From positions 693,652 through 757,651 of the forward strand of contig PTEX01000110.1 of NCBI GenBank assembly GCA_003342815.1: 64,000 nucleotides of DNA, in the 5' to 3' direction. The stretch comes from Eudromia elegans (taxonomy: Eukaryota > Chordata > Aves > Tinamiformes > Tinamidae). The position numbers and the translations under genes are program-made. Positions 10,910 through 23,046 of the stretch are shown one piece after another; the stretch's first letter is position 1; every line of letters starts with the position of its first letter. The notes under the pieces are model-generated. The model ran no database searches. It was not told where the DNA came from and worked only from the letters and a program-made list of their open reading frames with translations.

Positions 10910-13850
10910 CTAATTTAACAGACAAAAATGACCATACTTTATTATTGTAATTAAGGAGATAAGCCTGACTAATTCTGCACCCAAAAATGCAGTCATGCTC
11001 TGATCATAGATCTTCACATGTTAACTGGATTTCAGTGTTGAAATACTGTCTTCCATGTGTCAAACTAATACCCTGTACTTGGAAAGCTGGTGGCTGAAAT
11101 TTAGATTGAGTTCCAAGTTTTGTGGCCTAGAACCAAGATTTAGAATGACCATCTATAAGCAAAGCTGAAATACCAGATGTATGAATATCTTTTAAGATCC
11201 AAGTGCCAGCCTAAGAGCCACTCTGATTCCATTAGTTTGTTATTGTGAAATCCTGGCCCCTCTGGCATTGATAGCAAAACTGAAGCCTTAGCTTTTGGCT
11301 TCATTTCACACGCGAATATGTTAGGGCTACGGATCCACAGAGGCATGACAGTTCAGTGTCTCTTCTAGGTTCATAACACATGTCAAGAGACCAAAAGCAC
11401 AACCTTCATGTTTAATACTAAAAATAATAGAAGGTGCTTAATAAAAAAAAAACACCTCTCTTCCACTTTTTCATGTATCAATTTCTAAACCCCATATTAT
11501 AACACAGTACTGCTGTCAATGAAAGACCATCACTGGATTTCAAAGTATTGCACTTGGCGAAGAAAATAGGAAAGACTGATGTCACGTATCTGGTTTTGAG
11601 CTACTATTTCATTAGTCTAGAAAGGAGGAAGGTGGGAGGATTCATTTGTCAATCAATGCCTATTATGGTTTTTAGAAATGAAGCAAGCTGGTCACAAAGA
11701 TTGAATATATATTTCAGTCTGAATATATACACAGTTATATATACACCAAGACAAAGAAGTGCCAAAGCTCTCTGAAATAATCAGTATTTGTATATATTAG
11801 TCTGTGATCCATATTACTTAACTGTATCATTTTATTTTAGTGAACATATTAATATGAAATAAAGACCAATATGCTTATTCTGCACAAAGTTCTTCAGATA
11901 GAAGAGAAATAAAGAGTAACCAGAAGAATAAGTGACTAAAAGGATTTAAAATTTTATTGAGATCCCTGACTTATACAAAGCGTGCATTAAATGCAAAATG
12001 CATCTGAACATTTCACCCACCTAATTCCTTTTTCAGATAGAAATTGAATAGTTTTAGTATTTTTTAAACATGATTAACCCTATATTATCAACCTAAAGAA
12101 AGCCAAAACAAGTACAATGCATATGGCAATGAAATAGGCTATCTAAAATACTTCTTTAGAACTACATCACACCAATCTAAGTCAAAACTGTCAACAATGA
12201 ACAAGGGAGTGTGCCTTAGATATTTGATCTACTCCCTTCTAATTAAGATGGAGATGATCTCATTCTTAATTCCACACACAAAATGATTCTAATTTCAGAG
12301 TCAAGCAACAATCTCAAAAGAGCCAAGATTGCTTAGGCCTGATAAATCCAGGTCAATTCACTTTAAAGTTACATGCTACATAGCTACATTATTCATTTAA
12401 AAATATATATTCTATGTTTCCTTCACTGATTTTTTTTTTATTCTGTCAGCAATATTATTGTAAAATAATATTATCCAATAAAGACATCAAGGTTTCTGGG
12501 GCTTTTTGTGTGTGATTCTATATCTATAATATTTGCTAATTCTCTCCTACTGACTTGATTCTGGCATATTGGACATTGTGGGTCAAGTTCCACCAAATAT
12601 TTCCCTTGCTCCTTGGCTATAATAGAGCTTTGCCTGTCCACATCTGTAGCTCTTTTGACTCTCCCAATGTGAATTCCAGAGAATTCTCGAAGTGGGATTC
12701 TCAGTGGAAATCTTAAAGCCAGTGAAGCTTAGTACTTTTTGAAATCTGTTCTACAGAGAAAATTTCATCATGAATATCTATAAGTTCTAACCCTTCCTAG
12801 TGAAGACAGGCCTATATGGTATAACACAGTGTGCAGTCCAATACTAAGATCTAAGTTATGGAGGTAGATTTTTCTTTCTCTCTGGAAAAAGAGAAGGTTC
12901 CCCATTAATACACTGTTCTTCCTTGCCTTCAGTCTGAGAAACTATAAACCCATTGTACTCTTGAAGCCAGTCTCCCACGACTCATGTAGATGTATTATCA
13001 CTTCTATTTCACAAAAGGATAACTGAGGTAAAGTGGTTTTCCTGCATTCAGACAGAGGCTGTAATGGAGCTAGAAACAGAATCCAGATTTCCTGGTAAGT
13101 CTTTAAATACTTAAACTATTTTTGATAATGCTCCAAGCACAAAGGCAAGAAATCCACATTGAAAAAGTTCCCCTTCTTAGAAATAGGGACCTTTCTATAG
13201 ATCAAGATTTCTGTAGATCAAAGAATAGAAGTTCTTGAAAGCACTGACCACTTTGGAATTGCATTTGTTTCAGCAAAGAAAAAGTCAGGAATATCATGTC
13301 CCCACTGCTGATAAGAGATCTGTGTCCAAGATTGCAAATGTTTGTTGACTTTTGCCCCAGTGGTCCCAATTTTCTCATTTCAGTTTGAATCAGCATTTAT
13401 ACTGCCAAGAAGGCAGAATCCCTTAGCTGTTATTTGCAGTAGGAGCAAAACCAGAAAACCTTGCACAATGAAGGATTTTGAAATGCTGTTACTGGTGTTC
13501 CATTCAACCTATTTCAGAGCCAACAGTATCACAAAGATTTAGAGCTGAAGAAACACGGAGAAATAGGTGCTGCTTTTAAAGGCCTTTTCAAACATAGTGT
13601 TCTAATTGGAATCCACAGCATAGCCCAGCAATTCCTTCTCGCTGATAAAAAACATGTGTGGAAATACCCCTCTCCAGAAGGACCAGATGTCCAAAACAGT
13701 CAAGGATTTGCAAGAAATTGCCCCCATCTGCCTCAGTATCTTGATTTGCCTAACCTATTGTGCAGTAGCCATTCTCCAGCATAGCTCAAGCACCAAAAGA
13801 ACTGCAGCAATTTTTAGTAATGCCTCTTAAAGGCTGATAAAGACTCTGCA

Positions 13851-13930
13851 AGGAACTTCTTCCTTTCCTATAGTCCCTTCCTATTTTAGCTTCTTCTTTC
13901 CCTCCCCACTTCCTCCCCCTCCTCCCCCCA
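13851..13930. repeat. Pyrimidine-rich tract with G-quadruplex motif on - strand
   Basis: An almost pure C/T stretch contains C runs at 13900-13902, 13904-13907, 13915-13919 and 13924-13929, with gaps of 1, 7 and 4 bases. On the - strand this satisfies the G3+N1-7 quadruplex rule. Confidence 0.8.
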
Positions 13931-16900
13931 CAATCACTACTCTTATATAACTCCTTCCTTAAGGGCTTCTTGGAAGTTGTTTATTTTACTACACACCGAG
14001 CCACAACACATTTAGTACAACACACTTGGTGTTATCCACACTGATAAACTGTGAGACACAAGTAATTGATGGGAAGAGGTATGAGCCATTCTTTTCCACA
14101 TTTTGTCACAGTTGTTTAAAACATAAGTATTCTCCGACTACTGACACCACCCCTATTCTGACATATAGAGCAACATCCATTCCAGAGCAACATACCACAA
14201 CTTAGCTCAGGCAGCTTCATCAGCTTGTTTTTTAATAGCTGGATTTGAAAAAGTGTTTCAGATAACATTTGCCACTCATTCCAGTATCCTATCACTCTTC
14301 CTTTTTAACTTGGAGCTTTATTTATGCATGTTGGTGGTGGCATAACCCATGGATGGGACCTTTTCAGCTTGAAAATGAGATACTGTCATATGTGTCAGAG
14401 GAGATCAAATGAAGCTTTCCCATCTACTGCCCCAGAGGTATTAAATTCTTAGAGTGGCTCTCCTTTTCTCAACGGATTGAAATAATCTGCCCAGAAAACA
14501 CAAGCCTAACAGTCAGCTCCAACAGTTTTAGTGGAAGACTGAGGGAGATCCTGGTGTTATTTAATAATTGTTGCTTCTGGCAAGCAAGTTTAATATGCAC
14601 ATTTAAGTGCTGTATTTAGCAACATTTGTCTGCAAGCTGGATTGGATCTATGGAGCAGTGAAGTACAGCATAAACAAATGTGGTTGTGTTTCCTCTGAGA
14701 AATTCTCACTCCCTCTGGGCCCAGCCTTAATGAAGAATCATTATTGTTCACCTGAGGCAGGTTCACTTTTGCAAGGCTAACAATTTTATAATTATAAATA
14801 AAGAAACAGAAATAATCAGTGGCTCAAGCAAAACAAGAGCAATAGGTCTTTTAACTATCAAAATGTCATCAGATGGCTGCTGTGTTCTCCATTTGCAGCT
14901 CCACAGGGCTATAATTTACTTCAGAAACTTGGTTCCAGCAGATGAGAGCAGAGGTTTCTCAAATCAAACCAAATCATTTTCAAACGGCAATCCTAGATAT
15001 TATTCTATAGGCTGCGCAGGGCAAAGAGAATGCAAACACAAAAGACAAAAAAAACAGTAACAAAATATTTTCCTTTATGAAGTAATTTGTCTCCACACCT
15101 TGAAGACTTTCAGTGTGATATATGTTATGCCATGAACCTCGTTAAAGTCTAATGTCACGAAAGAATTCTATAATGCAGCTAGTCCTGTGGCAAATTTCTC
15201 CATTTTTCACTGAGAAACTTGCAACAACAAAAAACCACTGTTATCTTAATTTGTCCCCAAGAGAATTTTGTATTGTTCCTACAACCTGGTTAAGAAATGC
15301 AAAGCAATATGTTTTCAGCATAAAATCGTATATTGCAACTGTATCAGGAAGAATAAAGATGATGCAGAGGGCATGTAGAGTTTTCAGGAAATACCCTTTA
15401 TGACCACAAATGGGAAGACAAAGACTCTTCTCTTCCTCCTGCGACTCCTTTTCTCATAGGTATATAAAAACACAGAAAAAGTGTTTACAAGAGCTGCTTC
15501 AGGCAGATGTAATAAAGCATCGAAACCCACAAGGTTACACCAGTCCATACAGCACCACACCAACAGCAATATGGAACTGTTGATCCTGGGCTCTTATGGA
15601 CAGAGCATACTGTGCACAGCAACAGCAAGGCAGAACAGATTTCTATATTGAGTAGTTTGTATGCTTTGTATATGCTAAATAACTCAAAATACTCAGCCTC
15701 ACGTGTTGCTCACAATAAGATAAGATAGATTGCTCTTTAGCAAAGGTGTTTTTATAGTTACCCCACAAGGGAAAGGGAACACTCAGCTTTGTCTATTAGG
15801 ATAGTAATGCTAATGAAGAACATTAGAAGAAAGAATATCAATAAATTACAAAAATCAGTTCGTTAGCAAGAATCTGGAGAAATCTCAGAGGGATTAAGAC
15901 AAAGGGAAGAAGATGTTGATCTTTTATTCCTCTATCTATGTGGGGTTTTTTAAATGGTCTTCACACCTGAAAGTGACACAAAAACATAGACAGAAAAAAA
16001 TCTATGTTTATACTACCCAGTCACTGGAATATTTACAGATATTTCTAAGGTTCATTTCACCACCTTCAGACTTTCTTTAAAGCCTTTACTAAAAATCATG
16101 TAGATTTTCTTTAACTAAATTAATCTTCATTACATACAGTTACTTGCAAATGTGAAGGAGAATATTTGTTCTTTTCTGTGTGAACTGAAGACATCTGGAT
16201 TATTTTATCCCCATATCATTGTCTGATTGTGATATTGCTGAATATATGAGTGTGGAGAATGTCAAAAATTAATTTAATCCCAGAACTTATATGGATACTA
16301 ACAAATTTAAAAGAGGGAGTGGGAACGGACATAAATCATGCTCCCTTCCCTCTCCTCACTCCTTAATTTAAGGAATTAAGTGGCAGAAAATTTCTTTTTC
16401 CCAATTCACTGGAGAAGTTCCTTTCCTTTCTTGATAGAAGCATTCCTCCATGGCTTGGAGCTTTTTGTGTTCTTTGACACTGGATGAGAAGAGATGTGTT
16501 TAGAAAGGGTTAATTTGTGGAACAAACTATAAAAGGCAGCAGTAAAAAGTTGCATCAGCCTTCAAAAGGAGAGTTGCACTTAGAAGGGGATAAAAAAATA
16601 AATGAACCACTATAGAATAAAAACACAAGCTTAGAGAGGCAATGGGGCCTTGAAAGAACTGACCTCCTACACTTCCTGGATATTAGTATGCTGTTCCAAT
16701 TAAATTATGCTTTTACGTTATTATTCTTAACTACGGTTATTTTTTTTCATGTCAAAACAATGTTTCCTTCATTGATTAGGAACGACCACAATTCTCTGCT
16801 TCCATTTGCAGTTTACCCTTAATGCGCAGTGATCCTCTAGGTTTATCAAAATGTCTCTTCCATCAAAACATGTATATTTATGTTTATCCTCCAGATAATC

Positions 16901-18457
16901 CCAAGCTGCTTCTCAAGTATTGTCCCTACAAGACTCACCCACAGCCATATCATTAGTTAGAATGCCTGAACTGCACACAAAGAAAAATTAAAAAAAGAAA
17001 TTTTCTTTAAGCTTAGAAACAGAGATCATCCAATAGTTGCTAGCCAGTTTTCCTGCCAGTGATGTTCTGATAAAGCATGGCACAAATCTGCTTGAGGTCA
17101 GACTAATGGTTAACCCTGTCCAGTTCAGATACTACGATAGCAACTCTGAAGTGCTGGTGAGGTACAAGGTAGTTACTGGTGAGGCAGGCTCCAAATACAG
17201 ACATTGACTTTTATACCTGACAGAGATTTCTATGGGAAAGAATGTCCAAAATAATAAGCTGCAAGAAAACGACAGCTTCCAGGTTTGTGAAAATGCACAG
17301 CAATCTGCAAACAGGTCTCCGGTTTTCCCTCTTTCTTGTGAAAAAGAATGTACAACTGGGAATGGACTTTGAAAGCTGTGTTTCTGTGCAGGTATTCATG
17401 CACCAGGGCAAATCAGCAGCACTTAAATATTAGGCACTGAGCAGTATTTTGGCCCCATATTTGGTTTGATTTAGTGAAGAAATGATGAATGGATATGGAT
17501 ATGATAGAGAAGTTTTGTCACCAGAGACACTGGTTTATAATGGTCAAAGAAAGTATCCTGTCACATGCCGAGTTAGTGCTTGCATTCAGTAGTCCCTGAT
17601 TTTCCCCCTCGAAGACAGAACATTCATTGCCAACATTCTTCACTGCAAGGCATGCCCATCTTTTCAACAAAAGTCATTATGATGACTGACTTCAGTCAAA
17701 ATAATCCTGCTTCAGTGTGCCCAGTTCCAACAGCACCTGGCTATCTGACATCTTCCACTCTACTCTTCCCACAGTGCTTAGTACAATCTTACCAGGTCCT
17801 GCCATTGCTGCCTCCCCACAATGGTTGTTGTTATGCCCCATTAAGTGATCTAATGCACCTTAGATCTCTATCTCATCCAGAAAGGACAAGAAGTAAGACT
17901 ATTCTCTTTCCCAACAGGTCCTTTTTTTTGACCTGGAATACATGGTTTGAGAGAAAATTCACCAAAAGGTGGAAGCTGAGACTTATTTTTCAGATTTTCC
18001 AAGGTATTTGGGCATGTGAATTTTACTTGAATTAAAATGAGCATTTATCAAATATGTTCATTCACTTCATAATAACCATCTACCTCATTCCTAGTTTACT
18101 AAACAGAAGGTGGGTTTAGTTAATTGTGTAAGTCACACTAATGGAATATGATTGACACATACTCATCAGCACCAAAGAGCCAAATAGTAAAATTACAAGT
18201 GACTCAGCTGAACCTAGGCAGACATTTATGTAATTCACAGCAAGTCAGAAACATAAGGAACTTAGGAACAAAAGAGCAGGCACGGAGACAATATTCTGCA
18301 GGCCAAAAACTAAGGCTTAATAATGTGAGAGGAGCTAAAATTAAGTCAGTCAGAAAAGAAAATCCTTTGGCTGGTTAATTAAAATCCTGGAATTTGTAAA
18401 CACAACAGAAATTATTTTCCCATTTCAATTTTTCCCTGTTCTGGACAGGGAGAAATG

Positions 18458-18487
<30 letters not shown>
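18458..18487 (+). repeat. Poly-A tract (30 A)
   Basis: Thirty consecutive A lie in an otherwise mixed AT-rich region. No upstream retroposed gene was recognised. Confidence 0.97.
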
Positions 18488-18490
<3 letters not shown>

Positions 18491-19360
18491 GAGATTATTA
18501 TATAATCCTGCTAGGTAAAAAAAAAATGAGCACTAGCATCACTGAGTCACCACTGAGTTTGGACTTTGGATTTGCAGAGAGTTAGAGAAAGTAGTCTGTC
18601 CCAATAAGCCAGTGATAGAATATGTGAGAGCAGTCTCATTTTTCATATAACCCTGACTCTAGCATTTTTATCTAATCAGTGAAAGGATCTCCAAAGCTAC
18701 AGTCATTTGCTATGAATTGTGAGGAATAGACAATCAAATTCAGTTTATATAAAGGTAACTTGAAAGCTACCTCAATGTTTGTCAAGCAGCTTTGAACTTC
18801 AGAAGATGCAGTTAGTTCATGTCTGGTGGGAATTTGACTTGTTTATTCAATCTTTTCACTTGCTTATTCAAACCTTTCCCTGAGACCTAAAACAAACGTC
18901 CTAAAATTTTGCAAAAAAAGCCTATTTTATTTATATTTCTGATTCATCCAGAGCCAAGAATTTCTAAAGATCTTACAAAAAAAGAATTTTGCTCAACCTA
19001 CTTTTTTCAATCACCTGTATGGAGAACATCCAATAGGTAAGGCAACAGCCTGGAAATACACGCTCACACAAGTACATGAATTTTCCATTTTACATCTTAG
19101 TTTTCCTCATTTCAATTCAATAACTAAACCAAAATAAACCAAAAAAAATCCTTGAAAAAATTTTCTCTGCAAAGAGTCAAGTAAGGTGGAATGTTTTTGC
19201 AATTTTCCTATGGTTTGTTTCCCCATTTTTAAAAGAATTCCAGCATTTCATAAAAGGTTTGCTCTGGGCATCAACAAAAATTACAGGTAATTACAGGCAT
19301 CTCACCCTGCATCTCTGTTGCTCATGAAGCACCAGCTGTTCTTGGTGACTCATTAATTAC

Positions 19361-19382
19361 AAATCCTCCACAAATCCTCCAC
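19361..19382 (+). repeat. Two tandem copies of an 11-mer
   Basis: AAATCCTCCAC occurs twice in direct succession without mismatch. Confidence 0.9.
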
Positions 19383-22337
19383 AAGGAAAAGTCACAGGCA
19401 AAAGCCACAGGTAAACAGACACAAATTAAAAACTAAGTAGCTACATATTAAGGGGTATTTTTCTGGGTAGAAACATAATCTGTGCATGCAAACACACATA
19501 GCCCAGGAAAAGCCAGCATTATGCACATAGGTCTCGGTTTGGAAAGTCAATGCCTAGTTTAAGCAAAACAGACCTGGTTTGAACATTGAAAAGATACACA
19601 TGTTGTACCATCCTGAACTGGTGCCGTAACAGTGTGAGTGACTTACTTCATCTTGGTAATTAGATGCTGCTTTTTGTAATGGTGATTCATGTCAGTTCTT
19701 CACATGTAGATCAAGTAATGATTCTTGTGAAAGGAGGCCTACGGTTCTGGTCTTGATTTTAGCTAAAGCTGAAATGAACCTTGGAGGTATGTGCCCTTCA
19801 GTTCTGAGTTTAACTTTTAATCAAAAGGTGAAGAAGTAGGACTGGTTCTGGGATTTGAATCCAATCCACTTGATTTCAGTTATCTTGAATGAATTTCAGT
19901 TTTAGGCCTATTTTCTTCCTTCTTGTGCCAAAATTTTTACACATTGACAAATATCAGGGACACACTGAGGTTCCACATATGGATGAAAACCAGGGACAGA
20001 TGAGAGCAGGAGTTCCAGTACAAACTGCTGAACAAGAAGTAATGTTTAACAATATATAATGTGTTAATCTATGATACATTGCATTTAGTTTTTGTTTTAA
20101 AAAAATCAGTTCAAATGAATATGCATCATAAAATGTATTTTTGAATTTTATCTTCATTTACAGGATTATTTTTTCCTTTCCTTCAGTTAGCAAAACAAAA
20201 AAGTAATATTGCTGTTAAAAAAAAACAAAGCAAAAAAAAGCAGCCTCACTGTTGACATGAGTCACTAATGCATGCCTCCATAGGTTATAACACCATAATA
20301 GCTGAATAAAATATATGAAGATTGTGTGCGTATTTTAACTCATGTATATAGACGTGTGCATGCTTATTTTGCATAAAGACCCCAAAATATCACGACGTGC
20401 CCCATCCAGACTGGCCAGATATTTAGGAAGCCCTATTACCATGCATCAACTCCAAGGCATGAAGGGAGAGCAGAAGAAAAGCCAGCTGTGCTTTTCAGAG
20501 TTCTTTCTACTTCTTAGTCGAGCACACAGAATTGCAATTCTGAACTTTCAGCTCCCATCTAGTATTTCTAGTAACAAGGGCAGATACTTCATATTTTTAA
20601 AACAAGCATAAATATCTATGTACATGAAGCTACATCTTTCTTACTATTTTCTACCGTGACAGAATTGCATAATTCAATATTTGCATGTGTTTGCAGTCTC
20701 TTTAATGTCATATCCAACCAAAGGCCAGAACAACCACTTTCTTTTCTCCTTCCCAGTTTATAGAAGGCATGGCTTAACTCATCTATGCCATATTTACATT
20801 TGCATGCAGGAAATACTGCATAGAAATATAGAATTTATGGAGAGAAAACTGAAAGAAAGAGAATGGATTTGTACAAGAGTGGAAAAGTGGTTTGCTTAAA
20901 TTCCAGAAATCAAGTATTGGGACAGCTGCTGCTGTAAAAGTATAGCAAACCCTCAATTGTTATGAGATTACTGAATGCATCTGCACTGAATTTCCTGGGT
21001 TACTGTAACGTATTACAAGGATGTGCTTTGATGTGTCCCACACAAACGTCCTCACCACCACACCCTCTTCCTTTCCCTCCACTCTCCATCCACTGCTGGC
21101 CGTAGGACCTCACAGCCCAGAGCAATGTCATGCCACATGCCTTCCTGCTCACACGAGCAGCAGTTGTCAGAGAAATGAATCCAAAAGAAATAGTCAATAA
21201 AAAACAGAAACAGCTGTAACAATTTTACATGGCATGGTTCTGATTTCTGGGTCTATCGTGCACACACACTTTCTATTTCTCTTTTCTTCTATCTTTCCCA
21301 AATATTAGGATTTCACATTGCATTGGGGAAAAATAGTTATCAAGGCGGGGACAGATCTGCTCTCAAGTTTTGTGGTTCATAAATTTGTACAGCTTAAAGA
21401 TTAATATTTTTAACCAAGTGGCAAAAACTGAAGTGAATGAGAAAAGAAGTGAAAAACGATTAGTGGGCAGAACAAAAGAGAGCTATGGGTTCTACAGGCA
21501 GGCCCAGATTTTCACATCATGAGGCCTGACAACATTTTAAAGCTGCTGTTTCTACATTCCCCCGTCTTCCCCACTTTTCAACACCTTTCAACAGAATGAC
21601 AGGTGGTAGTTCTTAGCACTTGGACTGCATTTTTTGGGTGTAAAAGGCATCTAAACAGAATCTTTCTGAGAGACTGTGCATCAGTGCTGTGTTTTTACAG
21701 AAACACAAAGAATCTCAGAGTCAACCTTCTTAGTTTTAGAAACTGAAATATAGCACCTAAGCTAGGAGTCATCCTCTATTTTCACTCTTTGATAAGCCAA
21801 ATTGCTCCCTTGAGATGACTATAGAAAGAGCACAGAGTAGCTGGGCTCTTAACACAGTATTTCAGTTAAGGATAGGGTTCCAGTTAAAGCTCGAGTGTTC
21901 CAGATGAAGAGTTTAATAACATCCCTAAAAAAGAAATAACCTAGTAGCTTGGAAACATGCCAAGGAAAAAGATTGCTGATCTTCTGACTGCCTGATGCTT
22001 TTTCAGGCTTGGAAGACATGCCTATATCACAGTGGAAGCGGTGATTTCTAGATTGGTTAAGAAGGGTAGCATAGAGTACTGTCAGCAGGGATTTCAGTTC
22101 ACAGCAGCCACCTCAGAAAGTACCCAGGATATTTACTCTCCCTTTCTGATTGCTCTGCAATTTGGTATAAAGTATAATATAGTATAATAGTATAAAGCTT
22201 TGTAAGTATCTTCAGTATTTATTGACATCAGACTGCAATGGGAACTCAGACAATTTATATAAGCTCAGACTCAAAAGAACATCTCCGTGATTATGTCCAT
22301 AAATCCATTCTCCCAATGTAGGAATGAAAAATAAGGG

Positions 22338-22369
22338 TTTTTTTTTAAAAAAAAAAGAAAAAAAAAAAG
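22338..22369 (+). repeat. T-run followed by A-rich run
   Basis: Nine T are followed directly by ten A and then by A-rich sequence with single G interruptions, about 100 bases before the CR1 copy. Confidence 0.9.
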
Positions 22370-22471
22370 AAATTAATAAAATAACTTTTTAGTGAACAAG
22401 GAGTGTGATACCAAATACTTCTTTTTCCTAAAAGTTAAAAAATTCTCCTGAGAAACAAGAGATTGAAATTG

Positions 22472-23046
22472 AAGGAGCGTTGCCAGCATTTTGAGGGAGC
22501 AGATCCTGCCCCTCTATTCAGCTCTGGGGAGGCCGCACCTGGAGTATTGGGTGCAGATCTGGGGATCCTCAGTACAAGAGGGACGTGGAGCTTCTAGAGA
22601 GGGTCCAGTGTAGAGCAACCAAGATGATTAAGGGACTGCAGCATCTATTGTATGAAGAAAGACTAAATGGGCTGGGCCTGTTTAGCCTGGAGAAGACTGA
22701 GAGGAGATCTTATCAGCATGTTTAAATACCAGAGGTGTGAATGTAGGGAGGAGGGGGCCAAACTCTTCTTGGTGGTGGCCAGTGGTAGGACAAGGGCTAA
22801 TGGGCACAAGTTGAAACACAGGCAGTTTCATCTCCACATGAGGAAGAACTTCTTTCCTGTGAGGGTGATGGAGCCCTGGAACAGACTGCCCAGAGATGCT
22901 ATGGAGTCTCCTTCTCTGGACATCTTCCAAACCCGCCTGGATGCCACCCTGTGCCCCATGCTCTAGGGGTCCCTGCTGGAGCAGGGCATTGGACTGGATG
23001 ATCTCTAGAGGTTCCTTCCCACCTCAACCATTCTGTGATTCTGTGA
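22472..23046 (+). mobile_element. CR1 LINE, 5'-truncated copy with 3' end
   Basis: This is a CR1 non-LTR retrotransposon of the chicken repeat 1 family. The sequence matches the well-known 3' part, including the segments GGTCCAGTGTAGAGCAACC, TTTAGCCTGGAGAAGACTGA, AGGAAGAACTTCTTTCCTGT and GGATGATCTCTAGAGGTTCC. It ends in the family's short tandem 3' terminal repeat (ATTCTGTG twice, 23030-23045) rather than poly-A. Only the last 575 bases are present, so the copy is 5'-truncated and cannot move by itself. The 99-codon frame at 22667-22966 lies inside it and is not a host gene. Confidence 0.96.

Larger units (their letters stand above)
10910..22471. other. AT-rich flank, no recognised gene
   Basis: No gene was recognised. 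The stretch contains the poly-A, the pyrimidine tract and small tandem repeats listed separately. Short - strand blocks with splice-like ends at 16939-16970 and 17217-17258 have phases that would join to the candidate exon at 10826-10909, but they are too short to call. Confidence 0.5.

Noticed and set aside
17761-17890. Strong - strand donor CTG|GTAAGA near 17793 as another exon
   Set aside because: The frame needed to join the candidate exon at 17217-17258 has a stop just upstream, and no good acceptor is present.
22667-22966. 99-codon open frame on + and its antisense 82-codon frame
   Set aside because: Both lie inside the CR1 retrotransposon fragment.
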